Shown here: in pieces, positions 25,377 through 33,997 of the stretch | Layout of the letters: the number at the start of each line of letters is the position of its first letter | How positions within the stretch are numbered: position 1 is the first letter of the stretch | NCBI GenBank assembly: GCA_913057905.1 | Contig: CAJXPB010000001.1 | Coordinates: forward strand, 930,001-994,000 | Reading direction: 5' to 3' | DNA from: an uncultured Pseudomonadota bacterium | Lineage (GTDB): Bacteria; Myxococcota_A; Bradymonadia; Bradymonadales; Bradymonadaceae | Length of the DNA: 64,000 nucleotides | Program-made: the position numbers and the translations under genes | The notes under the pieces: model-generated | The model's input: only the letters and a program-made list of their open reading frames with translations | Told to the model about the DNA's origin: nothing | Databases searched by the model: none

Positions 25377-27338
25377 TCATCGGCACACCGACAGCGCCCA
25401 GACCGGGAAGATCTTCAGGTAGTTGTCGTAGTGGATCGCACAGGTACCGTTGAAGACGCCGGCGATATGTTCGTCGGGCCACGTTCCGTCTTCTTTCTGT
25501 CGGTCTCGCAGAAACGCGGTACCACGACGCACCGCTTCGCTGTCGCGGCGTCCTCCCTTCGCCAGGGCGAGCAGCGCCCATGAGGTCATCACGGCCTGCC
25601 CTTCGTCGGTCGAAACGTACTCCTTTTCGACGCAACTGTCGGAGTGTTCGCCCCAGCCGCCGTCGTCCATCTGTTTGGATTCCAGGAAATCGCAGGCGTG
25701 CTGGATGGCCTCGTGGTCGGCATCGAGGCCGGCGGCGCGAAGCCCCCAGACCCCAAACCAGGTGCCGTAGGTAAAACAGATCCCCCACGACCCCTTCCAT
25801 GAGCCGTCCGCGCGTTGGTCATCGAGAATGTAGTCGCGTCCTCTATCGATCGCCGCGTCGATCCGGTCGGGTGCGTAGTCGGGGTGGCGGTCGCGAAAGG
25901 CGGCGAGGGCCTGGAGACTGGCCGACGTACATTCGACGAACGAATAGTCGACCATGATGTCGTAGAAGACTTCACTGGGATTGAGCACCTCGATCCATTC
26001 GGGCGCCCGGATCTTCTCGTAGGTCGGCCAGCCGCCGTCCGGGTTCTGCATCTCGAGGATCTGCTCGACGGCCTCCTCGCGCCTCCATTCCGGCAGAGGG
26101 GTGTCGACCTGGTCTTCGAGCATCAGGCTCGCCTTCAGACCTTCGGCCGTACAATCGCTGATGGGCCATCCGTGTTCGCGGTTCGAAAACGGCCATCCCC
26201 CGGTGGAGCGCTCCCGGAAGTACTCCTCGCGCTCGGGGACCTCCTCGAGCACCTGGTTGGCTTCGATGTAGTCGAAGGCGCTCTGAAGCATCTCCGAGAA
26301 CTCGTCCTCTCGATCGGTGGCCGCGATCGACTGGACGGCGAACGCGGTATCCCACAGCTCAGAGTTGTTGTAGCCCTGCATCTTTACCCCGTCGTCGGCA
26401 TGCCACAGGTAATCCGGCATGCGCTCGATGTGGGCCTGGACCTCCGGACCATCCGGCCGGGCGTAGTGCCAACACAGGGTGTTCAGCAGCTTGTTGATGG
26501 GGCCGATGCAGATGTAGCTCGTGTTCTCGTCCTCCTGGCGGATCTGGTCGAGTGCAAAGTCGAGCGCCCTTTGACGCACCGAATCGATGGCATGGCGTTC
26601 GTAGAACTGAAGCACCTTGTTGACGACCCGATACGTCGACGTCAGGGGAGTATTGATGTCCTCCGGGGCGGTCTTCGACGCCGCGCTCTCCCAGTCGATA
26701 TCCTCGATGGGTCGTCGCGTGATCTCGGTGCGTATCTCGTCGAGCAGCGGGTCGGCCTCCGGCGTCGGTTTCACCCCGCACAGCCAACTCATGGGAAGGT
26801 AGACCATCCTGGCGTGACACCAGAGCCGTCCGGGGTAGACCGGCGCTCCCTTTGGCAGCAACCACAGTTCCGGCGGGACCGGCATGACCCCTTTCCAGGG
26901 GATCAGGCCCAGGAGGGCCAATCCAAATTTACCCCATTGCGGCGCCCGGGCCGCCCCGCCTCGCGGCAGAAACCACTGGCGGCACCGTTTGAGATCTGGG
27001 TCGGAGGCCTCCACGCCGAGAAGGCGCATCGCCACGTAGTTGAGCACGGAGGTATAGACGTAGCTGTGCGCCTCGACGTGCAGCCCCCAGCCGCCGTCTT
27101 GGTTCTGGTGGTTCCGAAGATACCGCTCGATCTCCGAGCAGATCTCTTCGTCGGGCATTTCATCGACCAGGTAGCAGGTGAACACATACAGGGGCAGCAA
27201 GAACAGCGGGCCCCCGTAGTCACCCTCCCAGGAGCCTTTGTCGGATTGTGTGCGCTCCATCCATTCGAGACCGCCTTCGATCACGGCGTCGGTCTCGGGC
27301 ACGTCATCTTGGTCGGGTACATCCATAGGTCGGTTCAT
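25377..27338 (-). CDS. Oxidosqualene cyclase, cycloartenol-synthase type
   Basis: A 653-residue terpene cyclase that should convert 2,3-oxidosqualene to a sterol skeleton. It carries the oxidosqualene-cyclase motif DCTAE with catalytic Asp395, not the DxDD motif of squalene-hopene cyclase. QW repeats are visible (QNQDGGWG, QNPDGGW, QRADGSW, QMDDGGWG, QKEDGTW). The product-determining residues are Y323 (MQGYNNSELWD), H389 and I393 (HGWPISDCTAE). These match the Tyr, His and Ile that mark plant and bacterial cycloartenol synthases; lanosterol synthases have Thr, Gln or Cys, and Val. It is somewhat shorter than eukaryotic enzymes. It follows squalene monooxygenase on the same strand, 100 bp away. 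Confidence 0.93.
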   Translation of the reverse strand: MNRPMDVPDQDDVPETDAVIEGGLEWMERTQSDKGSWEGDYGGPLFLLPLYVFTCYLVDEMPDEEICSEIERYLRNHQNQDGGWGLHVEAHSYVYTSVLNYVAMRLLGVEASDPDLKRCRQWFLPRGGAARAPQWGKFGLALLGLIPWKGVMPVPPELWLLPKGAPVYPGRLWCHARMVYLPMSWLCGVKPTPEADPLLDEIRTEITRRPIEDIDWESAASKTAPEDINTPLTSTYRVVNKVLQFYERHAIDSVRQRALDFALDQIRQEDENTSYICIGPINKLLNTLCWHYARPDGPEVQAHIERMPDYLWHADDGVKMQGYNNSELWDTAFAVQSIAATDREDEFSEMLQSAFDYIEANQVLEEVPEREEYFRERSTGGWPFSNREHGWPISDCTAEGLKASLMLEDQVDTPLPEWRREEAVEQILEMQNPDGGWPTYEKIRAPEWIEVLNPSEVFYDIMVDYSFVECTSASLQALAAFRDRHPDYAPDRIDAAIDRGRDYILDDQRADGSWKGSWGICFTYGTWFGVWGLRAAGLDADHEAIQHACDFLESKQMDDGGWGEHSDSCVEKEYVSTDEGQAVMTSWALLALAKGGRRDSEAVRRGTAFLRDRQKEDGTWPDEHIAGVFNGTCAIHYDNYLKIFPVWALSVCR

Positions 27339-27360
27339 CGCGTCTGCTCGGAGGATTCGT

Positions 27361-27399
27361 TCAAAATAAGCCGGCCCGCCGCCAGAGGCAGCGGGCCGG
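27361..27399 (-). terminator. Terminator or attenuator between the two sterol genes
   Basis: A 9-bp GC stem (CCGGCCCGC at 27371-27379 with its complement at 27391-27399), 11-nt loop. On the minus strand it is followed by CTTATTTTGA. It lies after the monooxygenase stop and only 23 bp before the cyclase start, so it could limit read-through into the cyclase. Confidence 0.7.
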
Positions 27400-27438
27400 A
27401 GGCCGGTCGCACGTTCTCGTCGTTCGTCAGCCGACCGT

Positions 27439-28785
27439 CTACCGAATCTTCATGGGGGTCTCAATGCTGGAATTCTGCCGAAGCCGGCTGGAGACCGGTT
27501 GCGGAAGCAGCGGGGCAAGTGGCCAGCGCGCCCAGGGCATGAAGGTGTCGACCACGTCCCGGATGCCCGAGACGCCTCGTCGACGGCTCTGCTGGAACGC
27601 CATCCGCCAGAAGGCGCGGACGGCGATGCGCCCGTAGGTCATCGAAAAGGCCGGTCCGCGGGTCTCGGCGCCGGACAGCAGGCGCATGGTGTTGCGGCAC
27701 AGGTCCGGGCTGTTTCGCCAGGTGTCGTAGATGGCGCGACGAAGCTTGTCGGAGCCGTCGACGCCCTCCTCGCCGCGAAAGATCTTGTAGAGGGAGCTCG
27801 AGAGAAGCTCCGGCACGTGGCTGGCTTTGGACCGACGGCGACGGTAGTCCTCGATGTCAGAGGCCTCGAGGAGTGTTTTGACATCCTGGAATCCACTGGT
27901 CATCCCGACGGCCGTCATCGGATGGTACGTTCCGACGGCGTCGCCGACGAGCGCAATGCCGTCGCGGCCGTAGTGGATGTGCGGCCGGAAGCGCGTGGCG
28001 GCCCACCGGATGTTGCCTTCGTCGATCTCTTGGCCAATTCGCTCGGCGATCCCGTTGGGCAGCATCGGGACGATCGCGTCGTGAAGCGCGGCGTGATCCC
28101 GTCGAAGGTCCGAGCGCTCGACCGGCACGTCGATGCTGACTCGGACTTCGTCGGAGCCGACGCGGTACAACAGAACCGGGCCCGGCCCTCCCAGCACGAC
28201 GTGGCCGAAGCCCTCAAAGGGCATGTCGAAATCCTTCAGGGCCAGGGCTCCCATGTACGAGACGGTCTTTGCCTCGTCGTCAAAGCCCAGGGCCTTTCGA
28301 GCCACCGACGAGTAGCCGTCGGCGCCGACGATCGTGTCGGCCCGGATCGAGACGGTTTCGTCGGAGCGTGCCTCCTGGATGTCGACGCGACCGGGTTCGA
28401 CCTTGGTCGCCCGGGTAAACGGCCGATAGTCCACGCGCGGCTGATTCGCCGCCTTGTCGCGCAGCTCCTCGACGAGCTCTCGATGTTCAAAGGTCGCCGC
28501 CGCTCGTCCTTCGACGTAGGGCAGCTTGACCGGTGCGCCACCATCATCGGGATAGACGACGAAGCCGTCCCCTTCCTTATGCTTTGAAGCGCAGTCCAAC
28601 GGCGCCAGCCCCAGGTCATCGAGGATCTCCACCCCTGGAGGGTGCAGCCATTCCCCTGCGAACCGACGGGCCGCATGGGGATTCGCTTCCAGCAGCAGCA
28701 CCTCGCGGCCCTGCGAGGCCAGAGCGTGGGCTGCTACAGACCCTACGGGCCCAGCACCAATTACAGCTACATCGAATGTATCCAT
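27439..28785 (-). CDS. Squalene monooxygenase (squalene epoxidase)
   Basis: A 448-residue FAD enzyme that should make 2,3-oxidosqualene from squalene. The N-terminal Rossmann motif is VAVIGAGPVGSVAA, followed by the FAD-binding Glu (LLLEAN). The second FAD motif is IALVGDAVGTYHPMTAVGMTSG, close to the squalene-epoxidase form GDAxNMRHPLTGGGMTV. A Rossmann-proximal 'TIVGADGYSSVARKAL' is also present. ATG at 28785 is used; GTG at 28791 is possible. Pairing with an oxidosqualene cyclase on the same strand strongly supports this over a generic flavin monooxygenase. Confidence 0.88.
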   Translation of the reverse strand: MDTFDVAVIGAGPVGSVAAHALASQGREVLLLEANPHAARRFAGEWLHPPGVEILDDLGLAPLDCASKHKEGDGFVVYPDDGGAPVKLPYVEGRAAATFEHRELVEELRDKAANQPRVDYRPFTRATKVEPGRVDIQEARSDETVSIRADTIVGADGYSSVARKALGFDDEAKTVSYMGALALKDFDMPFEGFGHVVLGGPGPVLLYRVGSDEVRVSIDVPVERSDLRRDHAALHDAIVPMLPNGIAERIGQEIDEGNIRWAATRFRPHIHYGRDGIALVGDAVGTYHPMTAVGMTSGFQDVKTLLEASDIEDYRRRRSKASHVPELLSSSLYKIFRGEEGVDGSDKLRRAIYDTWRNSPDLCRNTMRLLSGAETRGPAFSMTYGRIAVRAFWRMAFQQSRRRGVSGIRDVVDTFMPWARWPLAPLLPQPVSSRLRQNSSIETPMKIR

Positions 28786-29011
28786 CGTCACTTACTTTAT
28801 CAGTCGAGTGAAATCAGCATCCCACCCATCAACATATCGTCCGCAAACATGCAACTACTTGAACTCGAAACTTAGACGCCTCGCGGACGCAAACGTTTCA
28901 CACCCCAGTCTGCTGCAGGTCGCCACTCACGTGTTTAGCTTCTCAGCCGTCTCGTCGAATGGCTCCCTTGCGGGGGCACCATAACGTGACTGGATCCGAA
29001 CGGAAAGTAAT

Positions 29012-29752
29012 ATGTGCACAATCATCCTCACACGCCAGGCCGACGGAGCTCCAATCGTCGGCGCAAACCGGAATGAATTCTACGGGCGTCCGGCTTCACC
29101 GCCCGCGCTGCGGGAGGCCGGAGAGCGGACCATCCTGGCCCCTCGCGACGAGCAGGCCGGCGGGACCTGGCTGGGCGTCAACGACGCCGGATTATTCGTC
29201 GGCCTCACGAATCGATTCGGACCACCGTCTCGGCCGGATCGTCGCTCCCGCGGAGAGGTCGTACAGCGGGCACTCGGCGCCGACGGTGTCGACGACGCCC
29301 TCCGCCTTGTGGACGACTTGGAGGCCGACGCATTCAATCCGTTTCATCTGTTGGTAGTCGATCGCGACGCCACGGGGTTGGCCATCCATGACGGCGAGTT
29401 GCTGACCACCCACCATGTCGACTCGGATCGGCTCGTCGTCACCGAACTGGGGCTTGGGGCCGTCGATGACCGTCGACGCCGGAGGCTCATGCCGCGGTTG
29501 CGCGCAGCCGAGGGCTCCGGGGGACTCGATCTCGACTCCCTCGGAGACATGCTGGCCGATTGCGAGCCAATGGGCTCTATCGAGGCGACGTGCGTAGAGC
29601 TCGAAGGGGCCGACTACGGGACCCGGAGTTCGTCGATCATCAGGCTGGCCGCCCGGCCCGACGACGCCGTTTTTCTTCACACCGACGATGCGCCCTGCCG
29701 GTCCGACTACGACGATTACAGCGACACCTTCAGACAGCTCCTTCGCCGTTGA
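29012..29752 (+). CDS. NRDE-family protein (TANGO2-like)
   Basis: A 246-residue protein opening with M-C-T-I-I, the family's usual N-terminal Cys2, then VGANRNEFYGRPASPP (the NRDE motif with N for D) and GGTWLGVNDAGLFVGLTNR. Such proteins belong to the Ntn-hydrolase-like NRDE group. Eukaryotic TANGO2 is linked to lipid, CoA and heme handling, and the bacterial role is unknown. It is divergent from squalene monooxygenase (226 bp) and convergent with the acyl-CoA oxidase gene (19 bp). The substrate is not known. Confidence 0.85.
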   Translation: MCTIILTRQADGAPIVGANRNEFYGRPASPPALREAGERTILAPRDEQAGGTWLGVNDAGLFVGLTNRFGPPSRPDRRSRGEVVQRALGADGVDDALRLVDDLEADAFNPFHLLVVDRDATGLAIHDGELLTTHHVDSDRLVVTELGLGAVDDRRRRRLMPRLRAAEGSGGLDLDSLGDMLADCEPMGSIEATCVELEGADYGTRSSSIIRLAARPDDAVFLHTDDAPCRSDYDDYSDTFRQLLRR

Positions 29753-29771
29753 CAGGGCCTCCGTGGCTTAC

Positions 29772-32135
29772 TCAAACGCGATCGGCTTCAAACGCAATCG
29801 GCGCCGCCAGACACGACCGGGGAATGCCGAAGGCGTCGACCAGGGGGACAGCCTGTCGGCGCATCTCGCCGCAGAGTTCATTGAGTTCGGTACGAATGGC
29901 CCTGGCCTTCGGCGGTTCGATGTACCCGCTCTCCAGAAACCAGCCGGCGTCGTCGTAGATGCGCTCGAGGGCGAAGGTCGTTCGTAGCAACGTCAGAATG
30001 TCGCGCTCGGGCCCCTCGGGCGTCTCCTCGACCTTCGCCTGAAACTGCTCGAGGATGACACGCTCGATGTGGGCGTGCGCCAACGAGACGAGGTGATCCT
30101 GCACCTGGTTGAAGGCCTCATACGACGAAATCGACTCGTCGCCGAGCCGCGCCTGGAGCCGACGCGCGGCCGACTGAGTGAGCGACTCGGCACGATACCG
30201 AAACGCCCCGAGTTGGAAGTCAGCACCCCGAAGATGGTCCGTGTCGGTCGTTCGGGTCACCACGGGGTTTAGCTCCTGGACGGCGGTACTCGCCTGCTGG
30301 GCGACGTACCGAACCAGGCCGAAGACACGGTCGTCTTCGAACTGATTGCGAAACTGGGTCAGCAGGCCCCGGGCCACCAGCAGCATCAGTACGGTATTGT
30401 CGCCCTCGAAGGTCGTGTAGATGTCGAGGTTCTTGCGAAGCTCCGGGATTCTGTTTTCGGTCAGATATCCCATGCCCCCGCAGGCCTCGCGCGATTCCTG
30501 AACCGCATCGACCGCAGCCCAGGAGGCATACGCCTTCATGCCAGCCGCCAGGGCTTCGACCTCGCGCTGGTCCTCGCCGGTTCGGTCCAGATAGCGGTCT
30601 TTGAGGTGATTGACCGCAAAGCTCAACCCATAGGCCGTGGCGATCCGAGGCATCAGACGCCGTTGATGCGTCCGGTAATTCAGGATCGGCACTTCGGCCT
30701 CGCCGGCCGGCCCGAACTGGCGTCGTCTCGCCGCGTAGCGCGTGGCGACCGACAGCGCCGTCTTCATCGCGGTCACCGAGGCCGCCGCCACACTGACGCG
30801 GCCGCCGACGAGCGTCCCCACCATAGTGAAGAACCGCTTGGTCGCCGATGGAATCGGACTCTCGTACTCGCCGTCTTCAGTCACGTGAGCGTGACGATCC
30901 AACAGGTTCTCACGGGGGACGCGCACTGAATCGAACCAGATGCGCCCATTGTCGATCCCGTTTAGGCCGAGCTTGTGCCCACAGTCCTCGATCCGGACGT
31001 CGTCGACGACCTCTCCGTCGTCGTCCCGGATCGGCACCAAAAACGCGTGGACCCCGTAGGACTCGCCGTCGACCTCGAGTTGCGCGAAGGTCGTGACCAT
31101 CCGGCCGTGCTCGGCCGCGTTGCCGATCCACTCCTTGCGCGCCGAATCACTGGGCGTATTGATGACGAACTCGTCGGTCTCGGCATCGAAGCGGGCCGTG
31201 GTCTCGATGTCGCGCACATTCGATCCATGCCCGAACTCGGTCATGGCAAACCCGCCGGGAAGCTCGAGTTTACCCACCCGCTCGAGGTATTTCTCGTGGT
31301 GCTTTTCGGTTCCCAGAAACTGGATGCTTCCACCGAACAACCCGAACTGGACCCCGTATTTGACGACCAGATTCTGGTCGAACATCGCCAGGGTCTCGAA
31401 GGTCGACATAAAGGCGCCCATGTCGTTTTCGCCGCCCTGCGCCTCGGGGTATGCGAGCCTCCCCAGCCCTTCGTCGGCCACGATGTTTGTCCAGCGCAGG
31501 ACCTCCTCGCGGAATTCAGCGCGCGGCATCTCCCACCGATACGTGAACTCCGGGCGCTGCAGCAGCTCCCGAACCCGGTTTTTGATATCGGCGTACTCCC
31601 CGTCCAGCAGTGAGGTCATCCTGCTGATATCGAAGGCGGGGTCCTCTTCATTGACCGGCATCTTCGGGCGCTCGGCGACCGGCCGAATCATCTCGGCGCA
31701 GGCATCGCGGCCGTGGACTCCGAGAGCATCTTCGAGGTCCTCGAGTGCCTGGCGGGTCACGCGCCGAGGCCCGTCGCGCTGGTCGTTCGGCTCGGCCGCC
31801 TCGAAGTCGAGCTCCGCGATGCGGACGCCCAGGTCGGCCAGCGAACAGCGTTCATCGGCGGACATCTCCGCCCGAACGGATCGCAGCCACGCCAGCAGAC
31901 GGTTCATCTGCCGGGCGGTCGGCGGGTCCTCGGGATCGAGCCACTGACCGAGTACCCGTTGTTCGTCCGGCTCCAGCCAGGTCTCGCGGGCGGCCTTTCC
32001 ACGGATGCGTTCCGTTTCGCGATCCGTCAGATCCCCGTCGGCCCAGGCGACGTAGATCATCGGGACCAGGGGAGCCAGATATTCGTTTTCGATCAGGTCA
32101 GTAACGGCTGCAGCCGTCTCGGGGTCGACGCTCAT
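29772..32135 (-). CDS. Acyl-CoA oxidase/dehydrogenase with N-terminal TerB-like domain
   Basis: A 787-residue protein. Residues 1 to about 115 resemble a TerB-type helical domain (MIYVAWADGDLTDRETERI, later SADERCSLADLGVRIAELD). The remainder is acyl-CoA oxidase-like: GGFAMTEFGHGSNVRDIETTA (FAD and substrate region), RQFGP, SREACGGMGYL, and TTFEGDNTVLMLLVAR with the catalytic Glu. It should oxidise acyl-CoA to 2-enoyl-CoA in fatty-acid breakdown. With length and the FEGDNTV form it is closer to acyl-CoA oxidases than to 380-residue dehydrogenases. It lies 21 bp after a TPR gene on the same strand, so the two are probably cotranscribed. Confidence 0.85.
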   Translation of the reverse strand: MSVDPETAAAVTDLIENEYLAPLVPMIYVAWADGDLTDRETERIRGKAARETWLEPDEQRVLGQWLDPEDPPTARQMNRLLAWLRSVRAEMSADERCSLADLGVRIAELDFEAAEPNDQRDGPRRVTRQALEDLEDALGVHGRDACAEMIRPVAERPKMPVNEEDPAFDISRMTSLLDGEYADIKNRVRELLQRPEFTYRWEMPRAEFREEVLRWTNIVADEGLGRLAYPEAQGGENDMGAFMSTFETLAMFDQNLVVKYGVQFGLFGGSIQFLGTEKHHEKYLERVGKLELPGGFAMTEFGHGSNVRDIETTARFDAETDEFVINTPSDSARKEWIGNAAEHGRMVTTFAQLEVDGESYGVHAFLVPIRDDDGEVVDDVRIEDCGHKLGLNGIDNGRIWFDSVRVPRENLLDRHAHVTEDGEYESPIPSATKRFFTMVGTLVGGRVSVAAASVTAMKTALSVATRYAARRRQFGPAGEAEVPILNYRTHQRRLMPRIATAYGLSFAVNHLKDRYLDRTGEDQREVEALAAGMKAYASWAAVDAVQESREACGGMGYLTENRIPELRKNLDIYTTFEGDNTVLMLLVARGLLTQFRNQFEDDRVFGLVRYVAQQASTAVQELNPVVTRTTDTDHLRGADFQLGAFRYRAESLTQSAARRLQARLGDESISSYEAFNQVQDHLVSLAHAHIERVILEQFQAKVEETPEGPERDILTLLRTTFALERIYDDAGWFLESGYIEPPKARAIRTELNELCGEMRRQAVPLVDAFGIPRSCLAAPIAFEADRV

Positions 32136-32156
32136 AAACCGTGCCTCTCAAGTGAA

Positions 32157-33776
32157 TCAGGGATTCTTCAGCTCTTCGAGCATCAGGCGGGCGCGCTGGC
32201 GGTGCGGCCAATCATCCGGGGCGACCTCGAGCGCTCGCGTCAGATTGTGGACCGCCTCGTCCTCCTGGTCCAACAGATTCCAGGCCGCCGCGCGTTTCAG
32301 ATACGGCATCGGCGCATACGGGTCGAGTTCGATCGCCTTGTCCCAGTCGTCGATGGCACCTTTGAAGTCCTCGAGCTGGATGCGGGCCGTCCCACGATTC
32401 GCGTAGGATTGTGCATCCTCGGGGTCCTGCTCGATGGCCTCGTCGAAGCTGTCGATCGCCTTTTTGAACTCTTCCTGGCCGGCGTAGGCATTCCCACGGT
32501 TGTAATAATGCTCTGCTTCGTACGGCTGTTCCTCGATGGCGGCATCGAGGTCGCCGACCGCCGCGTCGTACTCCTCCCGCTGCAGCCGGATGAAGCCCCG
32601 CCCGGCGTAGGCCTCGGCGCAGTGCGGATCCAGGTCGATGGCAGCGGTGTAGTCTTCGACGGCGCCGTCGACATCCCCGGTCGCGCGCCGGACCATCGCG
32701 CGGTTGAGGTACGCTGCAACCAGTTCGTCATCCAACTCGAGAGCATGCTCGAAGTCGGCCAGGGCCCCGTCGATGTCGCCGACCTCAAAGCGGGCCACAC
32801 CTCGATTGGCAAAAATCTCGGGACGGTCTTCGACCTCGGCCGCCCGATCGTAGTCATCGAGCGCTTCGCCGGGCTGGTCGGCGTCGTACAGTGCCAACGC
32901 CCGGTCGACCAACGCGCCGACGTGGGTGTCGTCGAGTTCGATCGCCCGATCCCAATCCTCCATCGCACCGTCGACATTGTTCATGGCGGCGCGGGCGACT
33001 CCGCGCTTGTGGAGGATATCGGGCTGTTCCCCGGCCAGGGACAACGCTTCTGTGAGGTCGTCGACCGCCCCGTCGACCTCGCCGTTCTCATACCGTTCGG
33101 CTGCACGCGCGACGTAGTCGTCGGCGGAATCGAGCTCTTCGTATTCGTCGTGGTGGTGGCCGACGTGGCCGCCCTCGCCGTCCTCGTCGTCGACGTGACG
33201 TCCCGGTCCGTGCAGCGAGTCGTCGAAGGCGCCCTCCTCGGCCATATCGCCGAAGCTCCCCATCAGTCCCTCGGCCACCGAGCGCGACAGTTCCCGGAAG
33301 ATCTCCTCGCGTTTGAGCAACGCCTCGACGGCGTGGGTGATCAGCGGCTCGAGCCCCTGCAGATCCATCTGATGGATGTCTTCGACGAACTCGGCGTTTT
33401 GCCGAAAGGCCTCCTGAAGTTCCCGATATTCGTCACTCGACTCGAACGGGGGCGGCGCCGGGTTGTCCAGCGAGTATTCGCTCTCGAGTTCCTCCAGATC
33501 GTCGAGCGTGTCATCGAGTGTGCGATCCGCACCGACGACCTGCAGGGCCATCGACGAATAGATAAACTGGCGGATATCGAGCGCGGTGGCGCGCACGAAC
33601 ATCCACCAGGTAAGCCGATACAACGCGTCGATGTGCTCGTTGTTTTCGTTGAACGGCTCGATGACGTCCTGACGCTGCAGAATTGTGCGCACGGCTTCGG
33701 CGATCTTGCGGTCAGATGCGCCCGTGTCATCGCGGAGCGAATCGATCTGTTCGCGGAGTTCGTCGAGGGCTTCCAT
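32157..33776 (-). CDS. Cytoplasmic TPR protein
   Basis: A 539-residue protein without a signal peptide. Residues 1 to about 190 form a helical domain of unknown type (MEALDELREQIDSLRDD, WWMFVRATALDIRQFIYSSMALQ in part). A His/Asp-rich linker follows (GRHVDDEDGEGGHVGHHHDE). About nine TPR units fill the rest (AVDDLTEALSLAGEQPDILHKRG, AMEDWDRAIELDDTHV, and so on). The start is uncertain: ATG 33776 or ATG 33794, neither with a clear ribosome-binding site. The His-rich acidic linker could bind metal. It probably forms an operon with the acyl-CoA oxidase downstream. Confidence 0.72.
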   Translation of the reverse strand: MEALDELREQIDSLRDDTGASDRKIAEAVRTILQRQDVIEPFNENNEHIDALYRLTWWMFVRATALDIRQFIYSSMALQVVGADRTLDDTLDDLEELESEYSLDNPAPPPFESSDEYRELQEAFRQNAEFVEDIHQMDLQGLEPLITHAVEALLKREEIFRELSRSVAEGLMGSFGDMAEEGAFDDSLHGPGRHVDDEDGEGGHVGHHHDEYEELDSADDYVARAAERYENGEVDGAVDDLTEALSLAGEQPDILHKRGVARAAMNNVDGAMEDWDRAIELDDTHVGALVDRALALYDADQPGEALDDYDRAAEVEDRPEIFANRGVARFEVGDIDGALADFEHALELDDELVAAYLNRAMVRRATGDVDGAVEDYTAAIDLDPHCAEAYAGRGFIRLQREEYDAAVGDLDAAIEEQPYEAEHYYNRGNAYAGQEEFKKAIDSFDEAIEQDPEDAQSYANRGTARIQLEDFKGAIDDWDKAIELDPYAPMPYLKRAAAWNLLDQEDEAVHNLTRALEVAPDDWPHRQRARLMLEELKNP

Positions 33777-33997
33777 GGTCGGCCGGAGGGGCATAAAGGG
33801 AAAGGATCGGACCCGTTCTGCTATGGCCACGGCCTTCGTCACGTCAAGTCACGGCTGCAGTTGACCGACGAGACCACATGCAATTGACGCCGGGGCGGTC
33901 TTTCTGACATGGACGGGAACATCGAAGTAGATTGTCGACACATCGTACCGCAGTTACAACTCGATTCTCCGCACGCTTCCAGACGATATCCAACGCT

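Noticed and set aside
25377..27338. Squalene-hopene cyclase
   Set aside because: The DxDD acid motif is absent; DCTAE is present, and squalene monooxygenase is adjacent.
31713..33887. A 724-codon plus-strand open frame opposite the acyl-CoA oxidase and TPR genes; similar long antisense frames at 25815-27542, 36425-38119, 59163-60575 and 62164-63645
   Set aside because: These mirror real genes in a GC-rich genome where antisense frames lack stops. Their translations show no motifs, and the opposite strand encodes clear protein families.
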